DNA of 64,000 nt from Actinopolymorpha rutila (GCF_013407855.1 NZ_JACBZH010000001.1:1302001-1366000); one strand, 5' to 3'. Positions 23,471-32,778 are shown, numbered from the stretch's first letter. Notes: generated by a model from the letters alone, not told the origin. Program-made: numbers and translations.

Positions 23471-24294
23471 CGGGAGACCTCTTCGGGTCGACGGGAGGGG
23501 ACGTCGGAGTCGGGACCGGCGGCCTGCAAGCCGCCGTTGACGATGCCCAGGTGGGCCAGCAGCCGGGAACGGAGTTCGGCGAAGCGCGGGTCGGACGGGT
23601 CACGCGGCGGGTCGATCGTCACCTCGACCTCGGTGTCGACCCGGCCGTCGGTGAGCACCAGCACCCGGTCCGCGAGGGCGATCGCCTCGTCGACGTCGTG
23701 GGTGACCAGCAGCACCGCCGGCCGGTGCCGTTCGCACAGCCGGCGTAGCAGGCCGTGCATGCGGATCCGGGTGAGCGCGTCCAGGCTGCCGAACGGTTCG
23801 TCGGCGAGGAGCAGCTCCGGCTCGCGGACCAGTGAGCGGGCCAGCGCGACCCGCTGCTGTTCGCCGCCGGACAGCTGGTTCGGCCAGGCCTGCTCCCGGC
23901 CGGCGAGGCCCACCTCGGCCAGGCTCTCCCGTCCCTTGCCAGCCGTTCCCGGTCCGGACAGGCCGAGCGTCACGTTGTCAAGGACGCGTTGCCACGGCAG
24001 CAGCCGGGAGTCCTGGAAGACCACCGAGACGTTGCGCGGCACCTCTACCAGGCCGGTGCCCTCCACGTCGTGGTCCAGTCCGGCCAGCGCGCGGAGCAGG
24101 GTGCTCTTGCCCGAGCCGCTGCGGCCCAGCAGGGCGACGAACTCGCCCGGCTCGATCGCCAGGTCCAGGTGGTCCAGGACGGTGCGTTCGTCGAAGCTCC
24201 GGACGAGTGAACGGACGTCCACCGCCGGCCCGGCGTTCGCCGGCTGCCGCTCCGCTGCCGCGGGCTCGGTCAGTCGGCCAGCGTACGTCGCCAT
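23467..24294 (-). CDS. ABC transporter ATPase, nitrate/sulfonate/taurine (SsuB/TauB) type
   Basis: About 275 residues. Walker A GRSGSGKST, Q-loop FQDSRLLPW, signature LSGGEQQRVALARSLVREP, Walker B LLLADEPFGSLD and switch LVTHDVDEA are all intact. FQDSRLLPW is typical of the SsuB/TauB branch. The start at 24294 lies inside the end of the permease gene (25-nt overlap), and the stop overlaps the monooxygenase start. Confidence 0.92.
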   Translation of the reverse strand: MATYAGRLTEPAAAERQPANAGPAVDVRSLVRSFDERTVLDHLDLAIEPGEFVALLGRSGSGKSTLLRALAGLDHDVEGTGLVEVPRNVSVVFQDSRLLPWQRVLDNVTLGLSGPGTAGKGRESLAEVGLAGREQAWPNQLSGGEQQRVALARSLVREPELLLADEPFGSLDALTRIRMHGLLRRLCERHRPAVLLVTHDVDEAIALADRVLVLTDGRVDTEVEVTIDPPRDPSDPRFAELRSRLLAHLGIVNGGLQAAGPDSDVPSRRPEEVSR

Positions 24295-25139
24295 GTCAGC
24301 GCCTTCCTCTGTACGAGTCGGACGGCGCCGTCGGAGGCCAGCCCGAGGATTCCGTAGACCACCAGGCCGACGACGATGATGTCGGTCTGGCCGTAGGTGC
24401 GGGCCAGCTCCATCATGTAGCCGATTCCGCTGGTGGCGTTGATCTGCTCCACGACCACGAGGGCCAGCCAGGCACCGACCACGGCGAAGCGCAGGCCGAG
24501 CAGGAAGCCCGGGAGGGCACCGGGCAGGACCACCTTGCGGACGAACGCCCAGCGGCCGAGGCCGACCGTCTGGGCGAGCTCGACGTACCTGCTGTCGATG
24601 GTGCGCAGGCCGTTGTGGGTGTGGATGTAGACCGGGACGAGTACGCCGAGGGTGATGGTGACGACCTTCATCGTCTCCCCGATCCCGAACCACAGGATCA
24701 GCAGCGGGAGCAGGGCCAGCGAAGGTATCGCGCGCTTGATCTGGATCGGGCCGTCGATCAGTGCCTCGCCCAGCCGGTTCAGGCCGGAGGCGAGCGCGAG
24801 CAGGGTGCCGACTCCGATGCCGATCGCCAGACCGAGGAAGGCCCGCTGGGCGGAGACGGCCAGGTTGGCCGGCAGCCGGCCGTCGTTGACCAGGTCGATG
24901 GTGGTGGTCACCACCGTCCAGGGAGCGGACAGGATCCGCGGGTCGATCAGCCCGGTCGCCGATCCGGCCGACCATAGGCCGAGCAACAGCAGCGGGCCGA
25001 CGGCGGAGCCGAACCGGACGGGCCGCCCCGGGCCCAGCCGGCGGGCACGCCGGACCGGTGCGGTGGTGACCGTCCGCGGCGGTACCCGGACGGGCGATGC
25101 GGTGGTGGCGGTGGCGGTGGCGGTGGTAGTTGTGGTCAT
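24270..25139 (-). CDS. ABC transporter permease, SsuC/TauC type
   Basis: About 289 residues with six hydrophobic spans after a Thr/Ala-rich cytoplasmic start encoded by ACC-rich repeats. The EAA loop is seen as YVELAQTVGLGRWAFVRKVVLPGALPGFLLGLRFAVVGAW. It pairs with the adjacent ATPase and binding protein for import of a sulfonate-like compound. The gap to the binding-protein stop is 25 bp. Confidence 0.9.
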   Translation of the reverse strand: MTTTTTATATATTASPVRVPPRTVTTAPVRRARRLGPGRPVRFGSAVGPLLLLGLWSAGSATGLIDPRILSAPWTVVTTTIDLVNDGRLPANLAVSAQRAFLGLAIGIGVGTLLALASGLNRLGEALIDGPIQIKRAIPSLALLPLLILWFGIGETMKVVTITLGVLVPVYIHTHNGLRTIDSRYVELAQTVGLGRWAFVRKVVLPGALPGFLLGLRFAVVGAWLALVVVEQINATSGIGYMMELARTYGQTDIIVVGLVVYGILGLASDGAVRLVQRKALTWRRTLAD

Positions 25140-25164
25140 CGGTGGGTCAGCCCCCTCGTGGATG

Positions 25165-26268
25165 TCATGGCGCTTCGTTCTTGATGGCGTCGGTGGCGAC
25201 CGGCGCGAACCGCTGGTCGAACAGGTCCGCCGCTGTCAACTTCGGCTTGTCGGTCTCGCGGGCGAGCAGGTCGATGGTCTGTTGCTGGCGGGCGATCGCG
25301 GGCTTCCAGTCGGCGGGGATGTCGGGGTGACCGGACGTCTTCACCAGCCACCGGCCGTCCTCCTCGGACAGGCCCTGGTCCTTCACGTAGTAGCCGTCGA
25401 TCCACTGCTGCGGGTGCTTGTCCATCCAGATCTGGGCGCGGGCCCAGTACTGCACGTACGCACGGATCGCCGCCGCCTTCGCCGGGTCCTCCAGCGTTGC
25501 GACCTGGGTGTAGAGGTGGCCGGGATCGTCCCGTAGCCCGTGCGGGATCGTGGTGCCGCCGTCCTTGCCGTACTTGCTCAGATACCGCTTGATGGCCACG
25601 CCGCCGATCGGTGCGACGTCGACCTGCTTGCCGGCAAGGGCGTTGGGGTAGACGTCACCGGTGCTCGGCAGTTCCACCAGCGTGACGTCGGACTTCTTCA
25701 GTCCGGCCTTCTGCAGGACGCGCAGGACGAGCGCGCCCTGTGCCTGGCCGGGGCTGTAGGCGATCTTCTTGCCACGCAGATCCGCCAGCGAGCGCACCTT
25801 CACTCCGGGCGCGATGCCGAGCTGGTAGATCGGGTGATGGATGGGGTCCACGCGGAACTTCGCCGCGACGATCCGCACGTGCAGACCGGTCCAGGTCGCG
25901 TGGATCGGCGGGATGTCGGCGACGGAGCCGATGTCGAGCGCGCCGGCGCGGAAGGCCTCGGTGGTCTGCGGGCCGCCGCTGATGTTGGCCCACTTCACCT
26001 TGAACGGCAGCTTGTCGATCTGGCCGGACAGCTCCAGGGCCTTCTGGGTGGCCGGATCGCCGATGGTGAGCGTCGTTCCCTTCGGCACCGTGATCGGCAG
26101 CTGGGCGTCCAGTGCCAGCTTCCTGTCACCTGCGCCGGACCCGTTCGTGCCGTCTGTGCCGTTGGAGTCGGCCTTGCTGAGGCCGCAGCCGGTCAGCAGA
26201 ACGAGGCCGGTGAGCAGGGCGAGGCCGGCGCGCAGGGTGCGGCGGGTACGTGGAACGGGGGTGGACAT
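25165..26268 (-). CDS. ABC transporter substrate-binding lipoprotein, SsuA/NrtA/TauA type
   Basis: About 367 residues from ATG 26268, with TTGGAGT eight bases upstream. A lipoprotein signal LRAGLALLTGLVLLTGC ends in the lipobox cysteine. The mature domain shows the family pattern LTIGDPATQKALEL, EAFRAGALDIGSVADIPPIHA, LADLRGKKIAYSPGQAQGALVLRVLQKAGLKKSDV and VDVAPIGGVAIKRYL. It captures an aliphatic or aromatic sulfonate-like ligand outside the membrane. It is the first structural gene after the leader peptide at 26510-26584. Confidence 0.9.
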   Translation of the reverse strand: MSTPVPRTRRTLRAGLALLTGLVLLTGCGLSKADSNGTDGTNGSGAGDRKLALDAQLPITVPKGTTLTIGDPATQKALELSGQIDKLPFKVKWANISGGPQTTEAFRAGALDIGSVADIPPIHATWTGLHVRIVAAKFRVDPIHHPIYQLGIAPGVKVRSLADLRGKKIAYSPGQAQGALVLRVLQKAGLKKSDVTLVELPSTGDVYPNALAGKQVDVAPIGGVAIKRYLSKYGKDGGTTIPHGLRDDPGHLYTQVATLEDPAKAAAIRAYVQYWARAQIWMDKHPQQWIDGYYVKDQGLSEEDGRWLVKTSGHPDIPADWKPAIARQQQTIDLLARETDKPKLTAADLFDQRFAPVATDAIKNEAP

Positions 26269-26359
26269 GACGAAACTCCAAGTGGTGTGAAGATCTGGTG
26301 GTCGCGGGCATGGTCGGCCCGGCCGTCGAGTGCGAAGTGACGAAACGATGCGGCGCCGG

Positions 26360-26453
26360 CTCACCAGCCGAGGTCACAACCGACCGGGGCAGGGATGACC
26401 GGCCACGGGCAGCCGAGATTGCCGTGGCGAACGAACGCCGGCCGGCTGGTGAG
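26360..26453 (-). promoter_or_regulatory. Long-range inverted repeat in leader of the sulfur operon
   Basis: CTCACCAGCCG (26360-26370) and CGGCTGGTGAG (26443-26453) are perfect 11-bp complements separated by 72 nt, all between the leader-peptide stop and the binding-protein start. In the minus-strand transcript they could form one arm of an attenuator or antiterminator. No T-run follows, so any attenuation would be translational or Rho-linked. Confidence 0.45.
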
Positions 26454-26509
26454 GTGTTGCGGGAAAGTGCGGGAAAGAGGAAGGTCCGCAGAACGAACCC
26501 GTCCGGACG

Positions 26510-26584
26510 TCAGCGACAGGTCGCGCTGGCGACGTGCATCAGATCGATCTCACGCCGTTGGGTGAGGAGGAGCGCTGCCCACAT
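26510..26584 (-). CDS. Cysteine-type leader peptide (24 residues) of the organosulfur operon
   Basis: The minus strand from ATG 26584 to TGA 26510 encodes a 24-residue peptide whose second half reads QRREIDLMHVASATCR. This RR-(H/E)-IDL-x-(R/H)VASA-x-CR pattern is the one I know from the actinobacterial putative leader peptides placed before sulfur-assimilation operons, with a cysteine close to the stop. Ribosome behaviour at that Cys codon is thought to report cysteine supply and to switch expression of the genes downstream. Here it precedes the sulfonate-type binding protein by about 240 nt. The frame is too short for coding statistics; identification rests on the motif and position. Confidence 0.75.
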   Translation of the reverse strand: MWAALLLTQRREIDLMHVASATCR

Positions 26585-26591
26585 GGGAATC

Positions 26592-26626
26592 ACCATAGCG
26601 ACTAATTCCTACTGGATTACTATGGT
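26592..26626. promoter_or_regulatory. Symmetric divergent promoter/operator of the sulfur genes
   Basis: ACCATAG (26592-26598) and CTATGGT (26620-26626) form a perfect 7-bp inverted repeat, so each strand has a TATGGT -10-like word facing outward. The AT-rich middle contains AATTCC-TAC-TGGATT, a partial palindrome. The element sits between the leader peptide (minus) and the FMN reductase gene (plus), so one regulator could control both directions. Confidence 0.5.
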
Positions 26627-26678
26627 ATCCGAAAGCTGAGACGACTTGTTCTCGTACCGAGACCACCCAGGAGGACCC

Positions 26679-27275
26679 ATGACACCCTCGCCCGTCGCCG
26701 ACCCGGCCGGCCACCCGGCAACGTCCGTGGTCGCCCTGATCGGCAACCCGCGCAGGAACTCCCGTACTCGCGAGCTGACCGAGGAGCTCTCCAGGCGGCT
26801 GGTGGACTCCCTCGGACTGCCCGGCGCCGTACTGGAGGTGGTCGACCTTGCGGAGCTCGGCGGCGCGGTCCTCGACGGCGGCCCGGCGGTCGACGAGGCG
26901 CTGGCGACGGTCACCTCCGCCTCGGTGCTGGTCGCCGCCACACCCGTCTACAAGGCGAGCTACACCGGCCTGCTCAAGGCGTTCCTCGACCGCCTCGGCG
27001 GCGGTGCGCTGAGCGGGGTGGCGGCGGTGCCGATGACGGTGGCGGGTGCCCCGATCCACCGGCTGGTCGCCGACGTCCACCTGCGGCCGCTGCTGGTGGA
27101 GCTGGGTGCGAGCACGCCCACCCGGGCGTTCGCGGTCGAGGAGGTCGTCCTCGCGGACCCGGCCGCGGTGGTGGAGGAGTGGGTACGCACCGAGGCGCCG
27201 ACGCTGGCGAGGTTGCTCCGCCCGGCCGACCGCACGAGTCACGCCGGCCACACCGAGCTCGCCGGCGCTCGCTGA
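26679..27275 (+). CDS. NAD(P)H-dependent FMN reductase (SsuE-like)
   Basis: About 198 residues from ATG 26679 behind CAGGAGGA. VVALIGNPRRNSRTRELTEELSRRL is the flavodoxin-like phosphate loop, and AATPVYKASYTGLLKAFLDRL is the conserved second motif of SsuE/MsuE reductases. It is divergent from the organosulfur operon across a shared promoter. With the split-barrel reductase at 21509 the locus has two alternative suppliers of reduced FMN. Confidence 0.9.
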   Translation: MTPSPVADPAGHPATSVVALIGNPRRNSRTRELTEELSRRLVDSLGLPGAVLEVVDLAELGGAVLDGGPAVDEALATVTSASVLVAATPVYKASYTGLLKAFLDRLGGGALSGVAAVPMTVAGAPIHRLVADVHLRPLLVELGASTPTRAFAVEEVVLADPAAVVEEWVRTEAPTLARLLRPADRTSHAGHTELAGAR

Positions 27276-27477
27276 CAATGCGAGGTTGACGAGGTATGCG
27301 AGGTCGGGCCGATCGCGCTCCCGGCGTTCCGGGTGACCCGCCACGCTGGGCGGCGGCCGGCTGACGGACCTTCGGCTCTGCGCTCCCGGCCCGTCGGATG
27401 CGGACACTGGGGGCACCAGCGCGGGTACCGCGGTGGCATGGCCGTACGTCCGGGGCGGTCGTGGTCCGGAGGTGTCG

Positions 27478-29013
27478 ATGGGTTCGGGCGAACAGTCGGG
27501 TGAACGTCCGGGCCGGCGCTCGGACGAACGCCGGACCGAGCTTCCGGACCAGCGTTCGGACGCGCCCGAGACCGACCGGCCCGCCGTGCCGGGGCAACCG
27601 TCCGTACCCGAACAGCCCACCGTGCCGGAGCAGGGCACCGAGCTCGACCGGTTGCGCGCCGACCTCGCGAGCATCCGGGCAGAAGTCGCGTCGGCGCGTG
27701 CGGACGCCGCCGAGGCACGGGCCGAGGCGGCCCGGATGCGTGCCGGGGAGCCGCCGACTCCGCAACCCCCGTCCGCCGAGCGGCAACGCAAACCGGGGCA
27801 GTGGCGGCTTCCGGTGGCGATCGCGCTGGTGGTGCTGGGCAGCCTGCTCGCACCGCTCGCGGTGGCGGCGGTGTGGGTCAAGACCGAGGTCACCGACACG
27901 CAGAAGTACGTCCAGACCGTGGCTCCGCTGGCGAGGGAACCCGCGGTCCAGCAGGCGGTGGCGACCAGGGCCACCGACGCGATCTTCACCCGCCTGCACG
28001 TCGACCGGCTGATCGGCCAGACGGTCACGGCACTCACCTCGCGCAGCGGGATACCGCCGCTGGTCGCCGACCAGCTCAGAGCGCTCGTCGGCCCGATGAC
28101 CTCGGGCATCCACGGCTTCGTGCAGGCCCGGCTCGTCGACGTCGTACGCAGTGACCGGTTCGCACGCGTGTGGGTGCGGGTGAACACCACCGCGCACCAG
28201 CAGATGGTGCAGGTGCTGTCGGGCCGGTCGAAGGCGGTGGTCGTCTCGGGCGACACGGTGAAGCTGCAGCTCGGGCCGTTCATCGACGTGGCGAAGAAGG
28301 ATCTGGCCAGCCACGGCCTGGGCATCGTCAACCGGCTTCCGAACATCAACCCGAGCATCCCGGTCGCCCAGACCAGGGACCTGGTGAAGGCGCAGAACGC
28401 CTACGGGCTGCTCAACCACCTGGGGGTCGCGTTGCCCGTGCTCGCGGTGGTGTTCCTCGGGCTCGGTGTCTTCCTCGCCCGCGGCCATCGCCGGATGCTG
28501 GTCGCCGCCGGGCTCGGACTTGCCGGCGGCATGATCGTGTTGTGGCTGGCGCTGGCCGCCGGCCGGGCGTTCTATCTGAACTCGGTGCCACCGACGGCCC
28601 TGCCACCGGATGCCGCCGCGGTGATCTTCGACACCTTCGTCCGCTATCTGTACACCAACCTGTGGACCTACTTCGCCCTCGGCCTTGCGGTGGCCTTCGG
28701 CGGGTTCATGACCGGCCCGTCGGTGACCGCGACGCGCACCAGGTCGGCACTCGCCGGTGGCATCGGCTGGTTGCGTACCAAGGCCGCGGCGGTCGGGCTG
28801 CGTACCGGGCCGGTGGGACCGTGGGTGTACGCCCACCGCACGCTGGTCCGGGTCGCCGCCGTCGTCGTGGCCGCGCTGATCTTCGTGCTGTGGAACGAGC
28901 CGACGGCCGTGGTCGTCTGGTGGCTCGCGCTGGCGGTGGGGATAGCGATGGTGGTGATCGAGTTCCTCGCGGTCCCGGAGGCGGTGCCGGACACGGCCAA
29001 GGCGGAGGCCTAG
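27478..29013 (+). CDS. Actinobacterial integral membrane protein with N-terminal coiled coil
   Basis: About 511 residues; GGAGGT before ATG 27478. Residues 1-60 are charged and disordered, about 60-95 form an Ala-rich coiled coil (LDRLRADLASIRAEVASARADAAEARAEAARM), and a membrane span at roughly 120-145 precedes an extracytoplasmic region of about 175 residues. Four to five spans follow (LGVALPVLAVVFLGLGVFLA, MLVAAGLGLAGGMIVLWLALAAG, YFALGLAVAFGGF, LVRVAAVVVAALIFVLWN, WLALAVGIAMVVIEFLA). The layout fits a conserved actinobacterial membrane family of unknown role. It ends 30 bp before the GH51 gene. Confidence 0.8.
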   Translation: MGSGEQSGERPGRRSDERRTELPDQRSDAPETDRPAVPGQPSVPEQPTVPEQGTELDRLRADLASIRAEVASARADAAEARAEAARMRAGEPPTPQPPSAERQRKPGQWRLPVAIALVVLGSLLAPLAVAAVWVKTEVTDTQKYVQTVAPLAREPAVQQAVATRATDAIFTRLHVDRLIGQTVTALTSRSGIPPLVADQLRALVGPMTSGIHGFVQARLVDVVRSDRFARVWVRVNTTAHQQMVQVLSGRSKAVVVSGDTVKLQLGPFIDVAKKDLASHGLGIVNRLPNINPSIPVAQTRDLVKAQNAYGLLNHLGVALPVLAVVFLGLGVFLARGHRRMLVAAGLGLAGGMIVLWLALAAGRAFYLNSVPPTALPPDAAAVIFDTFVRYLYTNLWTYFALGLAVAFGGFMTGPSVTATRTRSALAGGIGWLRTKAAAVGLRTGPVGPWVYAHRTLVRVAAVVVAALIFVLWNEPTAVVVWWLALAVGIAMVVIEFLAVPEAVPDTAKAEA

Positions 29014-29043
29014 TCATCAGATGTCCCGTCGATAGGCTGCACC

Positions 29044-30603
29044 ATGCCTACGCGACGCACCGCCCGCGCCGTTGTCAACGTCGACCTGCCCGGGCCACAG
29101 ATCAGCAGACACCTGTACGGGCACTTCGCCGAGCACCTCGGCCGCTGCATCTACGGCGGCTTCTACGTCGGGCCGGACTCCGACATCCCCAACGAGGCAG
29201 GCATCCGCCTCGACGTGGTGGAGGCGCTGCGTGCGCTGAACATCCCCAACCTGCGCTGGCCGGGCGGCTGTTTCGCCGACGAGTACCACTGGAAGGATGG
29301 CATCGGCCCCGCGGACCAGCGGCCCACGATGGTCAACACCAACTGGGGCGACGTCGAGGAGAACAACCACTTCGGCACGCACGAGTTCATGGCGCTGTGT
29401 GAGCTGCTCGGCGCGGAGCCGTACGTCAACGGCAACGTCGGCAGCGGCACCGTACGCGAGATGAGCGAGTGGGTGGAGTACCTCACCCGCGACGGCGACA
29501 GCCCGATGGTGCGCCTGCGAAAGGCGAACGGGCGCGAGAACCCGTGGCGGGTGCCGTTCTGGGGAATCGGCAACGAGGCCTGGGGTTGTGGCGGCAACAT
29601 GCGAGCCGAGCACTACGCCGACCTCGCCCGCCGGTACGCCACGTACTGCCGCGACCAGGCCGGCAACAAGCTCTACCGGATCGCCGCCGGCGCCCACGAC
29701 CGCGACTACGCCTGGACCGAGGCGCTGATGAAGGCGCTCAACCCGCTTGGCTGCACCAACCGGCCGCGGGGCTACTACCAGGGCATCTCGCTCCACTACT
29801 ACACGCTGGCCGGACCGTGGCACGCCAAGGGAAGCGCCACCGACTTCACCGAGGACGACTACTACCGCACGCTGGGCGCCGCCCGGGCGATGGACGAGAT
29901 CCTCGCCGGGCACTCCCGGGTGATGGACTGCTACGACGCGGGCGCACAGGTCGGCCTGGTGGTCGACGAGTGGGGCACCTGGTGGGACGTCGAGCCCGGA
30001 ACGAACCCGGGGTTCCTGTTCCAGCAGAACACCCTGCGCGACGCGCTGGTCGCCAGCGTGACGTTCGACATCTTCCACCAGCATGCCCGCCGGGTGGTGA
30101 TGGCCAACATCGCGCAGACGGTCAACGTTCTGCAGGCGATGCTGCTCACCGACGGGAACCAGCTCGTCCGCACGCCGACCTACCACGTCTTCGAGATGAA
30201 CAAGGGGCACCAGGACGCGCACAACCTTCCGGTGCACCTGTCGACGGAGGGAACGTCGCGGGCATACGGCGAGGGCGAGTCGAGGAGCGAGCTCGAGACG
30301 GTCTCGGTGTCGGCCAGTGTCAAGGACGGCGACCTGCTGGTGTCGTTGACGAACCTCGACGCCAGTGAGCCTCTCACTGTCAACTTCGACCTGCGCGGTG
30401 GCGCCGTCACCGGCCTCACCGGCCGGATCCTCACCGCCTCCGCGATCGACGGTCACAACCGGCCGGGCGAACCCGAAGCCGTGGAGCCGGCTGCGTTCGA
30501 CGGCTTCACCGTCGCCGACCGCGAGGCCGGTGCGTTCGGGGTCGGTCTGACGGTCGAGTTGCCGCCGCACTCCTTCGTCACGCTCGCCGGAGGAGTTGGC
30601 TGA
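29044..30603 (+). CDS. GH51 alpha-L-arabinofuranosidase
   Basis: About 519 residues. [22 protein letters not shown] at the N-terminus, [21 protein letters not shown], the acid/base motif [13 protein letters not shown] (Glu near 178) and the nucleophile motif VVDEWGTWW (Glu near 309) define GH51. A C-terminal beta domain completes it. It removes arabinofuranosyl groups from plant polysaccharide fragments; with no signal peptide it should act on imported oligosaccharides. TAGGCT five bases before the ATG suggests a leaderless mRNA. The stop begins a 10-bp tandem repeat. Confidence 0.95.
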   Translation: MPTRRTARAVVNVDLPGPQISRHLYGHFAEHLGRCIYGGFYVGPDSDIPNEAGIRLDVVEALRALNIPNLRWPGGCFADEYHWKDGIGPADQRPTMVNTNWGDVEENNHFGTHEFMALCELLGAEPYVNGNVGSGTVREMSEWVEYLTRDGDSPMVRLRKANGRENPWRVPFWGIGNEAWGCGGNMRAEHYADLARRYATYCRDQAGNKLYRIAAGAHDRDYAWTEALMKALNPLGCTNRPRGYYQGISLHYYTLAGPWHAKGSATDFTEDDYYRTLGAARAMDEILAGHSRVMDCYDAGAQVGLVVDEWGTWWDVEPGTNPGFLFQQNTLRDALVASVTFDIFHQHARRVVMANIAQTVNVLQAMLLTDGNQLVRTPTYHVFEMNKGHQDAHNLPVHLSTEGTSRAYGEGESRSELETVSVSASVKDGDLLVSLTNLDASEPLTVNFDLRGGAVTGLTGRILTASAIDGHNRPGEPEAVEPAAFDGFTVADREAGAFGVGLTVELPPHSFVTLAGGVG

Positions 30604-30630
30604 CTCCGCATGACTCCGCATGACTCCGCC
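30601..30630. repeat. Three copies of 10-bp TGACTCCGCA starting at the GH51 stop codon
   Basis: TGACTCCGCA, TGACTCCGCA, TGACTCCGCC run head to tail from the TGA stop at 30601. The third unit has one change. Probably replication slippage. Confidence 0.9.
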
Positions 30631-30724
30631 TGAGCCTGCCCGGCCGAGGGTGAGCGCCGCACGGAGTGGGTATCGACGCGATGAGTGATCTTTGGATCGT
30701 GACTCGTGAGCGGAGGCGGCGTCC

Positions 30725-32281
30725 GTGGCTGGGTGGTGTCGGCGAGTGGGACGGGCGGTTGCCTGGCTGGTAGCGGCTGTCGTCCTGGTGACGGCGGGGT
30801 GTTCGGGGCCGGTTGGCGGCCCGAAAGCCTCGCCGTCGCTCTTCCGGGGCGCCACGACGAAGCCCAGTCCCGCCCGCCCAGCGGTCGAGGTCGAGAACTC
30901 CCGGCCCGGGACGACGCAATGGAAGCTTGACAGGAAGGGACCGAACTCGGCGATCGAGGGGTACGCCGACCGGATCGCGGTTCGTTCGGGCGAACCGTTC
31001 CGGCTGTTCGTCTCCACGACGGCCGACGGGTTCCGGGCCGTGGCGTACCGGATCGGATGGTACGGCGGCACCGGCGGGCGGGAGGTGTGGCGGTCGCCGG
31101 CGATGCCTGGGCGCCGGCAGCCGAAGCCGGTCGTGACGCGGCCGCTCAACACCGTGACCGCCGCGGCGTGGAAGCCGTCCATGACCGTCAGGACGACCGG
31201 ATGGCCGGAGGGCAACTATCTGGTCAAGCTGATCTCGACCGCGGGGTACGAGCGCTACGTCCCGGTCACGGTCCGTTCCACCGACACATCGGGGAAGGTG
31301 GTGCTGGTCAACGCCGTCACCACCTGGCAGGCCTACAACCTGTGGGGCGGGTACGACCTCTACCAGGGACCGACCGGGTTCGCGGACCGCTCGCGGGCGG
31401 TGAGTTTCGACCGGCCCTACGACGACGCCGGCATCTCGCGCTTCATGACCACCGAGCGGGCCGCGGTCGTGTTCGCGGAGCGGATGAAGCTCCCGCTCGC
31501 CTACATCACCGACGTGGAGCTCTCGACGGAGCCGCGACTTCTCACCGGAGCACGCGCGGTCATCAGCCTGGGCCATGACGAGTACTGGTCGAAGGCGATG
31601 CGGGACAACGCGATCCGGGCGCGGGACGCGGGCACGAACCTCGCGTTCCTCGGTGCGAACGCCGTCTTCCGGCACATCCGGTTCGCTAGTACGCCGCACG
31701 GTGCGAACCGGTTGGTGGTCTGCTACAAGTCCGTCTCGGAGGACCCGCTGCGGAACCGGGATCCGTCGGACACGACCCAGGACTGGCGGCAGCCGCCGGA
31801 CCCACGGCCGGAAAGCGAACTCACCGGCCTGGCCTACGACTGTTTCCCGGCCGACGCCGCCTTCGTGGTGGTCAACCCGAGGAACTGGTTGTTCGCCAGG
31901 ACCGGAGTGCGCAAGGGCACGAGCTTTCCCCATCTGGTGGGCGTGGAGTCCGACCGCCTGGACCTGAGCTATCCGACCCCTCGGCCGATCGAGATCCTCT
32001 CCAACTCACCGGTCCAGTGCGGTGCGCAGAGACGTACCTGGGCCAACTCCTCCTACTACACCGTCGACTCGGGGGCGGGCGTGTTCGACGCCGGCACCAT
32101 GCGGTGGGTTCCGGCCCTGGCACACTCCAAGCGCTTCGACGCCCGCACCTGGCGGTTCGTCGAAGGCGTCACGGCCAACCTGCTCAGGGCGTTCGCGGCG
32201 GGTCCGGCCGGGCGGACCCACCCCGCACACGACAACGCCGACCAGTACTCACACGGGGGACAGGCAAGCTCCTCGGACTGA
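30725..32281 (+). CDS. Lipoprotein with N,N-dimethylformamidase beta-subunit-like domain
   Basis: 518 residues, GTG start at 30725 with GGAGGCGG upstream. The signal RVGRAVAWLVAAVVLVTAGC ends in a lipobox cysteine. The bulk resembles the DMFase large-subunit C-terminal domain (FRAVAYRIGWYGGTGGREVW, VVLVNAVTTWQAYNLWGGYDLY, ISLGHDEYWSKAMRDNAIRARDAGTNLAFLGANAVFRHIRF). In related proteins the GHDEYWS loop and FLGAN segments lie near the metal site. Most such secreted proteins have no known substrate. Neighbouring genes do not clarify the role. Confidence 0.82.
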   Translation: MAGWCRRVGRAVAWLVAAVVLVTAGCSGPVGGPKASPSLFRGATTKPSPARPAVEVENSRPGTTQWKLDRKGPNSAIEGYADRIAVRSGEPFRLFVSTTADGFRAVAYRIGWYGGTGGREVWRSPAMPGRRQPKPVVTRPLNTVTAAAWKPSMTVRTTGWPEGNYLVKLISTAGYERYVPVTVRSTDTSGKVVLVNAVTTWQAYNLWGGYDLYQGPTGFADRSRAVSFDRPYDDAGISRFMTTERAAVVFAERMKLPLAYITDVELSTEPRLLTGARAVISLGHDEYWSKAMRDNAIRARDAGTNLAFLGANAVFRHIRFASTPHGANRLVVCYKSVSEDPLRNRDPSDTTQDWRQPPDPRPESELTGLAYDCFPADAAFVVVNPRNWLFARTGVRKGTSFPHLVGVESDRLDLSYPTPRPIEILSNSPVQCGAQRRTWANSSYYTVDSGAGVFDAGTMRWVPALAHSKRFDARTWRFVEGVTANLLRAFAAGPAGRTHPAHDNADQYSHGGQASSSD

Positions 32282-32315
32282 ACCCAGCGATCGATCGGCG
32301 CCTCGCCCCGGCAGG

Positions 32316-32699
32316 TCAGGTGAGGATCTTCGCCTTCGCCTGCTGGAACTCCGCCTCGGAGATGTCGCCGTGGTCGCGTAGCTGGGCGAGCTTGCTCAGC
32401 TCGTCGGCCTGGCTGGGCACCCGCGCCGTTGTCCGGACGTACTCCTGGACCGCCTGCTCCTGGTCCTTGGCCCGGGCCATCTCCCGCTCGCTCATCTCGC
32501 GGCCGTGCGCGATGAGGTAGACGAAGACGCCGAGGAACGGCAGCACGATGACGAACAGTGTCCAGCCGGCCTTGCCCCAGCCGCCCAGGTCATGGCTGCG
32601 GAAGATGTCGGTGATCACCTTCACCAGCAGGAAGATCCACAGGATCCACAAGAAAAGCCACAGCATGGTGAGGAATGCATTGAGAAGTGGGTAATCCAT
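32316..32699 (-). CDS. PLDc_N/SHOCT small membrane protein
   Basis: 127 residues. Two N-terminal spans (FLTMLWLFLWILWIFLLVKVI and AGWTLFVIVLPFLGVFVYLIAHG) with the HDLGGWGKAGW link of PLDc_N proteins, a charged helix, and a C-terminal SHOCT motif (LSKLAQLRDHGDISEAEFQQAKAKIL). Such proteins are common in actinobacteria and thought to be oligomerising membrane adaptors. Convergent with the preceding lipoprotein gene. Confidence 0.85.
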   Translation of the reverse strand: MDYPLLNAFLTMLWLFLWILWIFLLVKVITDIFRSHDLGGWGKAGWTLFVIVLPFLGVFVYLIAHGREMSEREMARAKDQEQAVQEYVRTTARVPSQADELSKLAQLRDHGDISEAEFQQAKAKILT

Positions 32700-32778
32700 G
32701 ACGTTCCCCCGAACGTGACCCGTGCATGCACGGCTCCTTCCATGGTAGGCATCCGTGCGTGCTTTCGGGTATGTCAAC

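Noticed and set aside
21321-23603. 760-codon minus-strand open frame over ku end and sulfur genes
   Set aside because: Shadow frame of the flavin reductase and monooxygenase genes; it also reads through the terminator at 21451.
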